Of a stretch of DNA of 64,000 bases, positions 8,345 to 19,497 are shown in pieces (position 1 is the first letter of the stretch; each line of letters begins with the position of its first letter). The notes below the pieces were generated by a model. That model made no database searches. It was given only the letters and a program-made list of their open reading frames with translations, and was not told the origin of the DNA. The position numbers and the translations under genes were made by a program. Source of the stretch: Pseudomonas sp. M30-35 (lineage in GTDB: Bacteria > Pseudomonadota > Gammaproteobacteria > Pseudomonadales > Pseudomonadaceae); NCBI RefSeq assembly GCF_002163625.1, contig NZ_CP020892.1, positions 248,001 to 312,000 on the forward strand, given 5' to 3'.

Positions 8345-8398
8345 GCTGACTTGGGCAAATGCCCTATTGACCTCAAACGCAAGCTCAAGTTACAGGTT
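8345..8398 (+). pseudogene. Fragment of a further immunity paralogue
   Basis: The translation ADLGKCPIDLKRKLKLQ matches TDLDKFPVGLKRKLAFFQ near the end of the 26200 protein. Upstream and downstream parts are missing. Following it, the sequence to 8590 parallels 26680-26870, up to and into the tRNA. Confidence 0.65.
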
Positions 8399-8508
8399 GG
8401 ACGTTCTGATCGGTGGCATCTGGCAGAAAAGCGCACAGTTAAGGCCGCTGGATTCAGGTTGATTAATTTTTTCGGCGGGCATGGCGCAAGTTAAGCGCCG
8501 GAAAAACA

Positions 8509-8538
8509 AAAGGGCCTAGGTTTTCACCTAAGCCCTTT
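8509..8538. terminator. Bidirectional hairpin terminator, duplicate of the tRNA-Arg terminator
   Basis: AAAGGGC-CTAGG-TTTTC-ACCTA-AGCCCTTT forms a stem bounded by A and T runs. An identical hairpin sits at 26789-26818, just beyond the 3' end of tRNA-Arg. The two lie in a 58-base perfectly repeated block (8491-8548 and 26771-26828). Confidence 0.75.
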
Positions 8539-8548
8539 GTTGTATGTG

Positions 8549-8590
8549 CGCACCAAGCGGGATTTGAACCCACGACCCCTGCCTTCAGAG
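8549..8590 (-). pseudogene. 3' half of tRNA-Arg, island boundary (attachment-site remnant)
   Basis: On the minus strand this matches the acceptor, T-arm and part of the anticodon arm of the intact tRNA-Arg(CCG) at 26827-26903, with three base changes and one missing base at the CCA. Homology stops in the anticodon loop near 8590. A direct repeat of a tRNA 3' end at the far side of inserted DNA is the hallmark of tRNA-targeted integration. Confidence 0.8.
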
Positions 8591-8848
8591 TCCTAAAAAT
8601 CGACGTTTAGAATCAATACGTTAGCGCGGATTAGCCGGGGAATCAAAGGGTTGCCGTAGCGGGTTTTCGCCCCGGTTAGCGGGGCGAGTGCGGCATATTT
8701 GTGGCGTTCCGATCGATTGGACTCACCCAGGGTAGTCAGTAGTGAAGAGCAGTAAGCGGTCAAAAGCAACGGGCTTGCAATGAGGAGGAGTCCATAAACG
8801 TACTGATGATTCGCGCCAGTGAATATCGTCAGCAGATTTCCCGATCAT
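8591..8848. other. Non-coding left edge of the island
   Basis: No gene is supported. A perfect 7-bp hairpin (CGCCCCG-GTTAG-CGGGGCG, 8668-8686) is the only clear structure. No integrase is found here or elsewhere in the island. Confidence 0.4.
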
Positions 8849-9019
8849 TTAGGCCAATGAGTTCAGAACGCTTTCTTCCGCAGGAAATCGTTTCACGCCA
8901 AACTCATCCGCATGATTAACCACAGCGGTAGCCACCATGATCTCCCATGTTTTTTCTAGGTAGCCGATACCTGCGTGGTTTCCGCGGCAGGCTACATCCT
9001 TCGGAAAGCGGGTCACCAT
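8849..9019 (-). pseudogene. Short 56-codon reading frame, probable gene remnant
   Basis: The minus strand encodes a compact protein-like sequence (MVTRFPKDVACRGNHAGIGY, continuing LEKTWEIMVATAVVNHADEF and ending VLNSLA). The frame stays open about ten codons upstream of the ATG, and that ATG has no ribosome site, so this looks like the surviving C-terminus of a larger gene. I do not recognise the family. It might equally be a short real gene. Confidence 0.35.
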
Positions 9020-9060
9020 GGTTTCGCACGATGGAGTGACCAGATCGTTAGCTTATTTAG

Positions 9061-9210
9061 AATTTAGACTATGGTTAGGTTAAGTATCAGATTCTAGGTC
9101 ATGGCTAGGCCTAGTGTCAAATTTAGGTCACAGTTAGACCGATCGTCAAAATTTAGTTTTTTGTTAGGTCAAGCGTCAAAATTTAGGTTATGGTTTTGCC
9201 AAGTGTCAAA
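9061..9210. repeat. Five tandem 30-bp repeats upstream of the giant gene
   Basis: Five diverged units in register start at about 9061, 9091, 9121, 9151 and 9181. Each begins ATTTAGGT-like and ends AAGTGTCAAA-like, with a central GTTAGGCC-like core. A sixth unit seems to start at 9211 (TTTCTGAG) and decays. The period is 30 bases with no unique spacers, so this is not a CRISPR array. The block ends 187 bases before the giant adhesin-like gene and could be a multi-site regulator binding region or an AT-rich upstream element. Confidence 0.7.
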
Positions 9211-9396
9211 TTTCTGAGACTGGTCAATAACCATTGAGCTTGGTGCAAAAGGATTTGTTAAGCAGGTTTTCCCGCTTTCCGAGTAACTGGCGTGGACTTA
9301 GTCTTTGGATCTGCCTATAGCAGGTGCAAGGCGCATGATGTAGCCATTCTGATTGCGTTGTCAGCACCTTCATTGTGAAAGCGTGAGGGATACTAG

Positions 9397-12300
9397 ATGG
9401 ACGAAGGAAAGGTCCGTAAGAGACTTATCAGGCGCCAATTGATGGCGCTGGAACCGCGCATGATGTTCGATGGCGCGGCCGTTGCTACTGCCGTAGTCGG
9501 TGTTGATGCTGTGCAAGATCAACAGCATTCCGCAGGTGTCCCCGATGCCCCCGACGTACAGGCTGGTGGTGACCGAGGTGCGGAGATCAGTAACCTCCTC
9601 GCTGCTTTCCAGCGTTCTGATGTGCAAGCGGATGGGCAACAACATTCGGAAGCACCTGACAGCGATCGCGGCAAAATATTTGTGTTTGTCGACAGCGCTG
9701 TTTCAGGATTCGATCAGCTTGCTGCCGACTGGTCTGGCCCTGGAAAATTAGTAGCGCTTGACCCTGCACGCGATGGAATCGAGCAGGTGTTAACGGTACT
9801 GGCTGGTGAGCGAGACATCGGCGCTATCCATCTCGTCGGTAAAGGCGCTGGAGACGATTTCACGCTAGGCGCTACCTCCCTTCGCAGTGAAACAGTTGTT
9901 AGCGAGCTCGCAGGCAGTCTTGCCATGATTGGGGCGAAACTGGGCGACACCGGTGAGTTCTATCTTTATGAGGAGCGCGTATCCGGAACGTCCCACGACG
10001 AGCTATCGACGGCTGTCGTGGATTCCGCAGTTTCTCTACTTGAGGCCGAGCGCAATACAGCAGTAGATGAGGGAGTCAAAGATAGGGTCTCTACACTTGA
10101 TGATCCAATAGCTCTTACTTCAGCGCCGGCGGGTGAAAGAGGAATAATATTTGTAGATGGCTCCGTCGAGCATTATCAGGATCTCATTGCCGGGATCGGT
10201 AGTGATCTAGAAGTTGTCATGATCAGTCCGGGCGCCGACGGCGTGGAACAGATCGCGGCGGCGCTGGCGGGAAGGCATGATGTGGATGTGATTCACATTT
10301 TGTCGCACGGCGACGCGGGCAGGCTTTGGCTTGGTAACGCCGAACTCAACGCTGAAACCATCGCCGGCCGGTATGCCGATGAGCTATCGGCAATAGGATC
10401 GGCGATGTCGAGCCAGGCCGACATCCTGATCTACGGTTGTGACTTCGGTGCCGGCGACGCAGGCGCACGCGCTACCTCACTGCTGGCACAGTCAACCGGT
10501 GCTGACGTGGCGTCTTCTAATGACGCTACTGGCTCAGAAACACTTGGCGGAAATTGGGATCTGGAGGTTGAAACAGGCACCATCGAGTCACTCGTGTTCT
10601 CTGTTCCTCAATGGCATCACCTTCTTGCCCCCCCGCAGATCGATCTCGATACGACGAGTAGCGGCGCGGACTATGTCGCCAGCTATGACCAGGGGAAGGT
10701 AGCGATCGGCAATTCGATTTCCGTCACGGATGCCGAGAATCAGAACCTGACATCAATGACCGTGACGTTGGCGGGTGCAACGTCTGCTGACAGATTGTCG
10801 CTTACAGCGAACGTGACGGGTATCACCGCCAGTTATAATTCCACCACCGGAGTGTTGTCGCTGATGGGCTCTGCTTCGCTTGCGAGCTATCAGGCGGCAC
10901 TGAATAACGTCCGCTTTGAGACCACCTCCGGTGCCTTGTCTTCACGCACTCTCTCTGTCGGCGCGATTTCCTCGAGCGGGGCAGAGATGTCCAATTTGGC
11001 GACTGCCACGCTAACGCCACTCGACACGGACGGCGACACCGTCGCTAATGCCGGGGACATTGACGATGACAACGACGGCATACTCGATACCGTCGAGGCG
11101 GGCTCTGCTGGCGACGCCGACAATGACGGAGTTTCAAACCGTCTCGACCTCGATAGCGACAACGACGGCATTACCGACAATGTCGAGTCACAATCCACGG
11201 CGGGCTATATCGCGCCGAGTGGCGTGGACGCCAACGGAAATGGGCTGGATGATATCTATGAATCTAACTCAGAGCTGGTAGCTAACGGCAATTTTACAGG
11301 GAATTCTTTGGCTGGTTGGACTGTGACTGGATCGGTTATAGGGGCCGGTGACGTAATGATCTTCAACAGTAGTAATACTACCCCTAACGGTGAGGCTCGC
11401 CAGACCATCACCACGGTGCCCGGCCAATCATATACGCTGTCATTTGATATTTCGAGAAGCGGCACTGGTACCAATATAGTCGGTCTCACTGTGCAAGCGC
11501 TTGACGGCCTATCTGTTTTGGGTACCGAAACAGTTACCAAGTCTACCAATGGTCTCACTAGTCATTCGATAACCTTCATTGCTACCAGCAATCAGACGAC
11601 GATCCTGCTTGATGACGTAACAACGGTCACAACGAACGGCGATATCTTTACAGACAATATCTCCCTAAAAGCTCTCGGCTTAAACCCTGTAGATACCGAC
11701 CGCGATGGCACAGCCGACTATGTAGATGCCGACTCTGACAACGACGGTACTGGCGATATCGGCGAGCGGGGCGATGGGCAGCCGACCTCCATTACCAGTA
11801 TCGCAGACACCGATGCGGATGGACTTCTCGACATCTTCGAGGGCACGAACATCAATGATGGCTTCGATCCCAACGACGAGAACGTCGGTGGCGGCGGTAT
11901 TTTCAATCTAGCTGACACCGACGGTGACACGGCAGCAGCAGGCACAAACGCCGTGCCACTTTTCCACGACTTAGACTATCGCGACAATTTCACTGCACCT
12001 CCGGTCGTCGATCTCAATTCCGGGGTTACACCCACTGAAATTATCCAAAATGGAGCCATGACCAGCACGAACGGGACCGCCGCAGGCTGGACTTCAACGG
12101 GTGGCGGAACCGGTCTCGGTTTTATCGGCGGCTTGTGGGGCGTCAATGACCCTGCCGTACTGACGCAAACCGATGTTTCGGGCTGGAATATTGGTTTGGC
12201 TCCATCGGGCGCGGCCCAACTTACCTTCGATTTCGCCTGGGACAATAACACTGGTCCCCCGGCGCGCTTCACCGTTTCGATTGGTGGAGTTGTTTACGCA

Positions 12301-15300
12301 GTATTCGATGGATCGGCCGGCGCTGGAGCCAATGACAATACGGCAGTGGGCACGCTTACCTTCTTCAACGGGGCGAGCGGCGGTCCGCTCACCATTCTGA
12401 CTTCGACGTCGGGCGCGTTTACGTTCTACCCGATAACGATAAATCTGCCGGCGAACGTCGCTCCGACGGGAAATCTGACCTTCACCTACTCCGAGCCCTT
12501 CGGCGCCTCGGCAGACACATTAGCTATCGACAATGTCAGCGTTCTGACCACCCGGCATGACATCGCTACGGATGTGACCGCTGGCGTCGACTATGCGACT
12601 ACGTTCACCGAAGGCGGTGCAGCGGTTTCAATCGCTGATATCGACAACAGTGTTCATGATGACGATGGCCAGACGATCGCCTCGGCGACCATCGTTTTGA
12701 CTAATGCCCAGATGGGCGATGCGCTGGTCATTTCCGCCTCACCGCCGGCAGGGATTAACGTCTCTATCGACAGCACGTCTGTGCCAGGCCAGATCACGGT
12801 TACCCTCACTGGCGAGGCTAGCAAAGCCGCCTATGCCGAAGCAATTCGGTCTATCGCTTTTCAGAACATTGGCGATGATCCGTCGACTGTCGATCGTATC
12901 GTTGAAGTGACGGTAAACGATGGCGTCTTGACCTCCGATGTCGCCACAACAACGATCACAGTCATACCGGTAAATGACGTTCCCGTCGCTACAGACGACA
13001 CGGGCACGGTCGCCGAAGACGTTACGCTGACAGTCGCTGTCGGTGACGGCTTGCTGACCAACGATGACGACGTCGACGGCGATCCGCTGACCGTGACTCA
13101 ATTTACGATCGCGGGCGATGCGACGGTGTACACGGCCGGCAGCACGGCAACCATCACCGGTGTTGGCGCTTTGACCATCAATGCCGATGGCTCGTACAGC
13201 TTCACACCTGTGGCCGATTACAACGGATCAGTGCCGGTTGTGACCTATACGGTCTCCGATGGTGCGACGACCGATACCGCAACGCTGACGTTGACAATCA
13301 CGCCTTCGAATGACGTTCCCGTCGCTACAGACGATACGGGCACGGTCGCCGAAGACACTACGCTGACAGTCGCTGTCGGTGACGGCGTGCTGACCAACGA
13401 TGACGACGTCGACGGCGATCCGCTGACTGTGACTCAATTTACTGTCGCAGGCGATGCGGCGGTGTACACGGCCGGCAGCACGGCAACCATCACCGGTGTT
13501 GGCGCGTTGACCATCAATGCCGACGGCTCGTACAGCTTCACGCCAGATGCCGATTACAGTGGCCCTGTACCGGTTGTGACCTACAGTGTTTCGGACGGCC
13601 AGGGTGGTGTGGATACCGCAACCCTGACTCTGGCCATTACTCCAGCGGCTGATACACCCGTCGCGGTCGACGATGTCAACACGGTCGCCGAAGACACTAC
13701 GCTGACGGTCGCTGTCGGTGACGGCTTGCTGACCAACGATGATGACGTCGACGGCGATCCGCTGACCGTGACTCAATTTACGATCGCGGGCGACGCGGCG
13801 GTGTACACGGCCGGCAGCACGGCAACCCTTATCGGCGTTGGCACCCTAACCATCAACGGTGACGGCTCGTACAGCTTCACGCCAGATGCCGATTACAGTG
13901 GCCCTGTACCGGTTGTGACCTACAGCGTTTCGGACGGCCAGGGTGGTGTGGATACCGCAACCCTGACGCTGACAATCACGCCTGCAAATGACGCACCGGT
14001 CGCGGTCGATGACGTGAACACGGTCGCTGAAGACACTACGCTGACGGTCGCGGTCGGCGACGGCCTTCTGTCCAACGACGGTGACATCGATGGTGATCCG
14101 CTGACTGTGACTCAATTTACTGTCGCAGGCGATGCGACGGTGTACACGGCCGGCATCACTGCAACCATCACCGGCGTTGGCGCTTTGACCATTAACGCCG
14201 ATGGCTCGTACAGCTTCACACCAGATGCCGATTATTCTGGCGCGATTCCGGTGGCGACTTACACCGTTTCGGACGGCCAGGGTGGTGTAGATACCGCAAC
14301 GCTGACTCTGGCAATCACGCCTGCAAATGACGCACCGGTCGCTACAGACGACACGGGCACGGTCGCCGAAGACACTACGCTGACGGTCGCTGTCGGTGAC
14401 GGCTTGCTGACCAACGATGATGACGTCGACGGCGATCCGCTGACAGTGACTCAATTCACTATCGCGGGCGACGCGACCGTGTACACGGCCGGCAGCACGG
14501 CAACCATCACCGGTGTTGGCGCGTTGACCATCAATGCCGACGGCTCGTACAGCTTCACGCCAGATGCCGATTACAACGGATCAGTACCGGTTGCGACCTA
14601 CACGGTTTCGGACGGCCAGGGTGGTGTGGATACCGCAACCCTGACGCTGGCAATCACGCCTGCAAATGACGCACCGGTCGCGGTCGATGACGTGAACACG
14701 GTCGCTGAAGACACTACGCTGACAGTCGCTGTCGGTGACGGTTTGCTGAGCAACGACGGTGACGTCGACGGCGATCCGCTGACAGTGACTCAATTCACTA
14801 TCGCGGGTGACGCGACGTTGTACACCGCTGGCAGCACGGCAACCATCACCGGCGTTGGCGCTTTGACCATTAACGCCGATGGCTCGTACAGCTTCACGCC
14901 AGATGCCGATTACAGTGGCCCTGTACCGCTCGTGACCTACGCGATTTCAGACGGTAATAGTGGCGCAGACACGGCGACGCTGACGTTGACAATCACGCCT
15001 GTAAATGACGCACCGGTCGCGGTCGATGACGTGAACACGGTCGCTGAAGACACTACGCTGACAGTCGCTGTCGGCGCGGGCTTGCTGAGCAACGACGGTG
15101 ACGTCGACGGCGATCCGCTGACAGTGACTCAATTCACTATCGCGGGCGACGCGACCGTGTACACGGCCGGCAGTACTGCAACCCTTATCGGCGTTGGCAC
15201 CCTGACCATCAACAGTGACGGCTCGTACAGCTTCACACCAGATGCCGATTATTCTGGCGCGATTCCGGTGGCGACTTACACCGTTTCGGACGGCCAGGGT

Positions 15301-17991
15301 GGTGTGGATACCGCAACCCTGACGTTGGCAATCACGCCTGCAAATGACGCGCCGGTCGCTACAGACGACACGGGCACGGTCGCTGAAGACACTACGCTGA
15401 CAGTCGCGGCTGGTGACGGCTTGCTGAGCAACGATAGCGACGTCGACGGCGATCCACTGACTGTGACTCAATTTACGATCGCGGGCGACGCGACGGTGTA
15501 CACGGCCGGCAGTACTGCAACCCTTATCGGCGTTGGCACCCTAACCATTAACGCCGATGGTTCGTACAGCTTCACACCTGTGGCTGACTACAACGGGTCA
15601 GTGCCGGTTGTAACCTATACGGTCTCCGATGGTGCGACGACCGATACCGCAACGCTGACGTTGGCAATCACGCCTTCGAATGACGCGCCGGTCGCGGTCG
15701 ACGATGTCAACACGGTCGCCGAAGACACTACGCTGACAGTCGCTGTCGGTGACGGCTTGCTGAGCAACGACGGTGACGCCGACGGCGATCCGCTGACTGT
15801 GACTCAATTTACGATCGCGGGTGACGCGACGTTGTACACGGCCGGCAGCACGGCAACCATCACCGGCGTTGGCACCCTGACCATCAACAGTGACGGCTCG
15901 TACAGCTTCACACCAGATGCCGATTATTCTGGCGCGATTCCGGTTGTGACCTACAGCGTTTCGGACAGCCAGGGTGGTGTGGATACCGCAAGCCTGACGT
16001 TGGCAATTACGCCTTCGAATGACGTTCCCGTCGCAACAGACGACACGGGCACGGTCGCTGAAGATGGTTCGCTGTCGGTCGCGGCCGGCACGGGCTTGCT
16101 GAGCAATGACGGTGACGCCGACGGCGATCCGTTGACCGTGACTCAATTTACAATCGCAGGCGATGCGGCGGTGTACACCGCTGGTAGTACCGCAACCATC
16201 GCCGGCGTGGGTACCTTGACCATCAACGCCAATGGCTCGTACAGCTTCACGCCACAAGCAAATTACAGTGGCCCTGTACCGCTCGTGACCTACGCGATTT
16301 CAGACGGTAATAGTGGCGCAGACACGGCGACGCTATCGTTGGTGATCACGCCGGAAAATGACACTCCTATCGTCAATGGAGTCATTCCTGATAGCGCCCA
16401 GGCAGACGGCGCGACCTTTGAATACGACATTGCCCCCTATTTCTCTGATCCGGACGGTAATACGCTGACCTATTCGGTTACCGGACTGCCTGCCGGGCTG
16501 TCGATCAACTCGGTGACCGGCGAAATCAGCGGCACGATTGACAATTCGGCCAGTCAAGGTGGTAGCGGTGGTGTCTATACCGTAACCGTCACCGTCGACG
16601 ATGGAAGCGGCGGCACAGCATCCGACAGTTTCTATCTGACCGTGACCAATCCATCGCCGGCTGCCGTTGATGATTTAGCATCGACCAACGAAGACCAACC
16701 GCTTGATATCGTGGTGCTGAGCAACGATAGCGATCCGGATGGGGACTCATTGACGGTATTAACTGCAAGCGCCGTCAACGGAACAATTGTGATCAGGCAA
16801 GACGGTGTTCTGAACTACACCCCGAACGCAAACTTCAATGGCACCGACACCATAACGTATACGGTCAGTGACGGAGAAGGCGGCACCGCGACCGCTACGG
16901 TCACTGTCTCGGTGATACCGGTGCAAGACCCGCCAGTAGCTGAGGACGATAGCGCCTCAGGAACGCCAGACACTCCGATCGTCATCCCTGTACTCGCTAA
17001 TGATAGGGACGTTGATGGCGACCCGTTAACGGTGACATCGGCGAGTTCACCTAACGGTACGGTGATGATCAACCCTGACGGCACGATCAGTTTCGTGGCG
17101 ACTCCAGGTTTTTCAGGCACGACAACGATTACCTATACCGTGAGCGATGGCTACGGTGGGTTCGACACTGGTACCGTGATCGTTAGTGTGCGCGGCGGTG
17201 GAGCCGACATCAATTTCCTGCTCCAGCCCAACCCGCAACGAGAGCCCCTTTCCACAATCCCGGCAGGGCGATTGAGTAGTTTTATCGACACGCCCTTGGT
17301 CATCAGCGGTACGGTCAATGGCCTGAGACCTCTAGGTTCCGTCGCGGACATTGGTGGCGAACGTCCGCTTCTGTTTGCAGTTAACGGCCTGCGCTCACTG
17401 AACGGGATGGGAGAGTTCAAACCTAGCGAACCCATCATTCTTCAGGTCGTGGACAGCCTCGACAAAATGGGTCATGTGCGTAACGAGCTGGATAGGCTTT
17501 TTGCTCCCCGATTCGGAGATTTTCTCGAAAATAGTCTGAAGGGCTATTCAGTCAGCCAACTCGATACAGGTGGCGGCCGGGTGATGATCGAATCTGTTTC
17601 CCGCGATAACGTCATCTACTTGCAGATGTACGACGCTGACGAGGGTGGTCAATCTCAGGTGGCTAGATTTGAACTGCGGATGGTTGATGGGTCGTCCTTG
17701 CCGAGCTGGATTCACATGGACGGGCGCGGATTAGCGATTATCGAACGTACCCCTGCTGTTGAAGAGCTGCGGATGATTGTCAGGGCGGTGCGCGAGGACG
17801 GATCCTATTCGGATACGCCGATCACTATTCAGGGGGCAACGGGGGAAATACAGCTGGATACTCACGTAAGGGACATGTCTTCGATGCGTGCCACAACTCT
17901 TGGTGAGGCACTGGATGCTGCTGGCATGGCGCAAGTTAATGGAGAACTGCGGCTGTTGGCCGCCTTTGAAGAGAGTCGAGGAGCGTCATGA
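9397..17991 (+). CDS. Giant LEPR-motif, DUF4347 and cadherin-like repeat surface protein
   Basis: 2864 residues. GAGG lies 8-9 bases before the ATG. There is no Sec signal; instead basic residues lead to [10 protein letters not shown] (18-27), the N-terminal motif of large exported DUF4347 proteins. Two DUF4347-like domains follow (about 88-190 and 248-415). The second keeps H300, H304 (HILSHG) and C348 (IYGCDFG); the first has lost the equivalents. Then come calcium-type DxDxDG stretches (about 540-620 and 765-830), ten near-identical 112-113-residue VCBS/cadherin-like repeats (1195-2322), one He_PIG-like domain, two more diverged cadherin-like domains and a unique C-terminus from about 2610. 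No RTX nonapeptides are seen. Its stop overlaps the TolC-like gene (ATGA). It is probably exported by the next four gene products and acts in adhesion or biofilm; the role is inferred. Confidence 0.85.
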   Translation: MDEGKVRKRLIRRQLMALEPRMMFDGAAVATAVVGVDAVQDQQHSAGVPDAPDVQAGGDRGAEISNLLAAFQRSDVQADGQQHSEAPDSDRGKIFVFVDSAVSGFDQLAADWSGPGKLVALDPARDGIEQVLTVLAGERDIGAIHLVGKGAGDDFTLGATSLRSETVVSELAGSLAMIGAKLGDTGEFYLYEERVSGTSHDELSTAVVDSAVSLLEAERNTAVDEGVKDRVSTLDDPIALTSAPAGERGIIFVDGSVEHYQDLIAGIGSDLEVVMISPGADGVEQIAAALAGRHDVDVIHILSHGDAGRLWLGNAELNAETIAGRYADELSAIGSAMSSQADILIYGCDFGAGDAGARATSLLAQSTGADVASSNDATGSETLGGNWDLEVETGTIESLVFSVPQWHHLLAPPQIDLDTTSSGADYVASYDQGKVAIGNSISVTDAENQNLTSMTVTLAGATSADRLSLTANVTGITASYNSTTGVLSLMGSASLASYQAALNNVRFETTSGALSSRTLSVGAISSSGAEMSNLATATLTPLDTDGDTVANAGDIDDDNDGILDTVEAGSAGDADNDGVSNRLDLDSDNDGITDNVESQSTAGYIAPSGVDANGNGLDDIYESNSELVANGNFTGNSLAGWTVTGSVIGAGDVMIFNSSNTTPNGEARQTITTVPGQSYTLSFDISRSGTGTNIVGLTVQALDGLSVLGTETVTKSTNGLTSHSITFIATSNQTTILLDDVTTVTTNGDIFTDNISLKALGLNPVDTDRDGTADYVDADSDNDGTGDIGERGDGQPTSITSIADTDADGLLDIFEGTNINDGFDPNDENVGGGGIFNLADTDGDTAAAGTNAVPLFHDLDYRDNFTAPPVVDLNSGVTPTEIIQNGAMTSTNGTAAGWTSTGGGTGLGFIGGLWGVNDPAVLTQTDVSGWNIGLAPSGAAQLTFDFAWDNNTGPPARFTVSIGGVVYAVFDGSAGAGANDNTAVGTLTFFNGASGGPLTILTSTSGAFTFYPITINLPANVAPTGNLTFTYSEPFGASADTLAIDNVSVLTTRHDIATDVTAGVDYATTFTEGGAAVSIADIDNSVHDDDGQTIASATIVLTNAQMGDALVISASPPAGINVSIDSTSVPGQITVTLTGEASKAAYAEAIRSIAFQNIGDDPSTVDRIVEVTVNDGVLTSDVATTTITVIPVNDVPVATDDTGTVAEDVTLTVAVGDGLLTNDDDVDGDPLTVTQFTIAGDATVYTAGSTATITGVGALTINADGSYSFTPVADYNGSVPVVTYTVSDGATTDTATLTLTITPSNDVPVATDDTGTVAEDTTLTVAVGDGVLTNDDDVDGDPLTVTQFTVAGDAAVYTAGSTATITGVGALTINADGSYSFTPDADYSGPVPVVTYSVSDGQGGVDTATLTLAITPAADTPVAVDDVNTVAEDTTLTVAVGDGLLTNDDDVDGDPLTVTQFTIAGDAAVYTAGSTATLIGVGTLTINGDGSYSFTPDADYSGPVPVVTYSVSDGQGGVDTATLTLTITPANDAPVAVDDVNTVAEDTTLTVAVGDGLLSNDGDIDGDPLTVTQFTVAGDATVYTAGITATITGVGALTINADGSYSFTPDADYSGAIPVATYTVSDGQGGVDTATLTLAITPANDAPVATDDTGTVAEDTTLTVAVGDGLLTNDDDVDGDPLTVTQFTIAGDATVYTAGSTATITGVGALTINADGSYSFTPDADYNGSVPVATYTVSDGQGGVDTATLTLAITPANDAPVAVDDVNTVAEDTTLTVAVGDGLLSNDGDVDGDPLTVTQFTIAGDATLYTAGSTATITGVGALTINADGSYSFTPDADYSGPVPLVTYAISDGNSGADTATLTLTITPVNDAPVAVDDVNTVAEDTTLTVAVGAGLLSNDGDVDGDPLTVTQFTIAGDATVYTAGSTATLIGVGTLTINSDGSYSFTPDADYSGAIPVATYTVSDGQGGVDTATLTLAITPANDAPVATDDTGTVAEDTTLTVAAGDGLLSNDSDVDGDPLTVTQFTIAGDATVYTAGSTATLIGVGTLTINADGSYSFTPVADYNGSVPVVTYTVSDGATTDTATLTLAITPSNDAPVAVDDVNTVAEDTTLTVAVGDGLLSNDGDADGDPLTVTQFTIAGDATLYTAGSTATITGVGTLTINSDGSYSFTPDADYSGAIPVVTYSVSDSQGGVDTASLTLAITPSNDVPVATDDTGTVAEDGSLSVAAGTGLLSNDGDADGDPLTVTQFTIAGDAAVYTAGSTATIAGVGTLTINANGSYSFTPQANYSGPVPLVTYAISDGNSGADTATLSLVITPENDTPIVNGVIPDSAQADGATFEYDIAPYFSDPDGNTLTYSVTGLPAGLSINSVTGEISGTIDNSASQGGSGGVYTVTVTVDDGSGGTASDSFYLTVTNPSPAAVDDLASTNEDQPLDIVVLSNDSDPDGDSLTVLTASAVNGTIVIRQDGVLNYTPNANFNGTDTITYTVSDGEGGTATATVTVSVIPVQDPPVAEDDSASGTPDTPIVIPVLANDRDVDGDPLTVTSASSPNGTVMINPDGTISFVATPGFSGTTTITYTVSDGYGGFDTGTVIVSVRGGGADINFLLQPNPQREPLSTIPAGRLSSFIDTPLVISGTVNGLRPLGSVADIGGERPLLFAVNGLRSLNGMGEFKPSEPIILQVVDSLDKMGHVRNELDRLFAPRFGDFLENSLKGYSVSQLDTGGGRVMIESVSRDNVIYLQMYDADEGGQSQVARFELRMVDGSSLPSWIHMDGRGLAIIERTPAVEELRMIVRAVREDGSYSDTPITIQGATGEIQLDTHVRDMSSMRATTLGEALDAAGMAQVNGELRLLAAFEESRGAS
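12979..16362 (+). repeat. Ten tandem 336/339-bp coding repeats
   Basis: Repeat starts are at 12979, 13315, 13654, 13993, 14332, 14671, 15010, 15349, 15685 and 16024. Eight units are 339 bp and two (first and eighth) are 336 bp because they end with ATTDTATL in place of a one-residue-longer segment. Each unit opens with either [13 protein letters not shown] or [13 protein letters not shown], in the order T,T,V,V,T,V,V,T,V,T. Nucleotide identity is high, so the block is prone to unequal crossing-over and to misassembly. Confidence 0.9.
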
Positions 17992-19445
17992 CCAGAGCAA
18001 AATTACTCATAACGATTGGCGCTGTTACCGTATTAAGTGCCTGCTCGGTGACACCGGAGAAGCTCACTTCTGCCGACCTTGAGACCAACGCCGAGCGAAA
18101 TTTACGTCTAGTCGACGCTGAACAGGATCCGATCACTGGCTCGATCGACCTAAATCAGGCAGTTGCTCGCGCCTTGAAATACAATCTTGACTACAAAGTT
18201 GAGCTGATGGAGCACGCATTGCGTGCGCGGGAGCTGGATCTGTCTCGCTATGACATGCTGCCGCAACTGGTCAGCAGCGTGGGGTATGCCGGGCGCAATA
18301 ATTATTCAGGATCCAGTTCTCGATCATTAATAAGCGGACAGGAATCGTTAGAACCGTCCACATCCGCCGAGAAAGATATATTCAGTGCTGACCTCACGCT
18401 CAGTTGGGATGTGCTCGACTTTGGCCTTTCCTATGTACGGGCGCAGCAGAAGGCTGATCAGGTATTGATTGCCATGGAGCGTCGCCGGAAAGTCGCGAAT
18501 CGCATCATCGAGGAGGTGCGCATTGCCTATTGGCGTTCGGTAAGTGCAGAGCGCTTGATGGCCAAATTGCATCAGTTGGAAAGTTCGGTACAGGAAACGC
18601 TAACGAACGGTCAGCGCCTATCCGAGCGCCGGCTTTCATCCCCGTTGACGGCGCTGACTTACCAGCGCGAGTTGATTGATATCCAGTCTAACGTCAGGCA
18701 ACTGCAGCGCGAGCTGGTGGTAGCTAAGGCACAGCTCTCGGCACTGATGAACGTGCGTCCCGGAACAAAGTACTCGCTAGTTTTACCGGATCGTGGCGCT
18801 GAAATACCAAAGGTTCATTACTCCGGTGAAGAAATGATGATGACGGCACTGCAACACCGTTCGGAACTTCGAGAGGTGAGTTACCTACAGCGAATCAACG
18901 CCAAAGAGCTTGACGTGGCAATGCTTTCAGCATTGCCAAATTTCAAAACATTCATCGGCGTTAACTATGATACGAATGACTTTTTGTATAACAACAACTG
19001 GCTCCAATATGGCGCGAGTGCCAGCTGGAATGTGCTGAATTTATTCCGTCTTCCTGCTCATAAGCGCACTGTCAAAGCAGAGGAAGCCTTACTGCAACAA
19101 CGCGAACTTGCTTTGGCGATGGCTGTCATGACCCAGGTTTACGTTTCGCGTGCGCAGTTGGCCCACCGCCGTGGGGAGCTGGACAGCGCCTCGCGAAAAT
19201 ATAAGGTGCAGAGTTTGATTCTGGATCAGATCAAAGGCGGCTATGGCGCGGGTGCGATGAGCAAACAGACGCTTTTGCGCGAAGAGATGAATACTTTAGT
19301 GACCGAGGTGAAATACGACATCGCGTACGCAGAAGCCCAAGGTGCCTACGCGAACTTGTTCTCCTCTATGGGAATTGATTCTTTCGGATCGTATTTGACC
19401 GGAGAGAGAAATGTTGTGACGTTGAGCCATTCAAATGGACTCTGA
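17988..19445 (+). CDS. TolC-family outer-membrane efflux lipoprotein
   Basis: A 485-residue protein. The signal sequence ends in a lipobox (LSACSV), so it should be lipid-anchored in the outer membrane. The remainder has the long amphipathic helices and two internal repeats of TolC/OprM outer-membrane channels, for example the [20 protein letters not shown] opening helix and the late [13 protein letters not shown] turn. It overlaps the giant gene by 4 bases, so their translation is coupled and it is almost certainly the exit duct for that protein. The next gene follows after 52 bases. Confidence 0.88.
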   Translation: MTRAKLLITIGAVTVLSACSVTPEKLTSADLETNAERNLRLVDAEQDPITGSIDLNQAVARALKYNLDYKVELMEHALRARELDLSRYDMLPQLVSSVGYAGRNNYSGSSSRSLISGQESLEPSTSAEKDIFSADLTLSWDVLDFGLSYVRAQQKADQVLIAMERRRKVANRIIEEVRIAYWRSVSAERLMAKLHQLESSVQETLTNGQRLSERRLSSPLTALTYQRELIDIQSNVRQLQRELVVAKAQLSALMNVRPGTKYSLVLPDRGAEIPKVHYSGEEMMMTALQHRSELREVSYLQRINAKELDVAMLSALPNFKTFIGVNYDTNDFLYNNNWLQYGASASWNVLNLFRLPAHKRTVKAEEALLQQRELALAMAVMTQVYVSRAQLAHRRGELDSASRKYKVQSLILDQIKGGYGAGAMSKQTLLREEMNTLVTEVKYDIAYAEAQGAYANLFSSMGIDSFGSYLTGERNVVTLSHSNGL

Positions 19446-19497
19446 TGGTTCAAGTGATGGATAAAAACAATAAATAAACCAGAACGGACGGTATTTT

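Noticed and set aside
9061..9210. Possible CRISPR array
   Set aside because: The 30-base units are contiguous, diverged and lack unique spacers, and no cas genes are present.
13228..16557. Long minus-strand open frames opposite the repeat region
   Set aside because: They recur with the repeat period and all begin with the same MSH-like shadow sequence; they are antisense artefacts of the coding repeats.
9397..17991. Classical RTX adhesin exported by a type I ABC system
   Set aside because: No GGxGxDxxx nonapeptide repeats are found near the C-terminus and no ABC exporter or LapD/LapG-type genes are in the locus.
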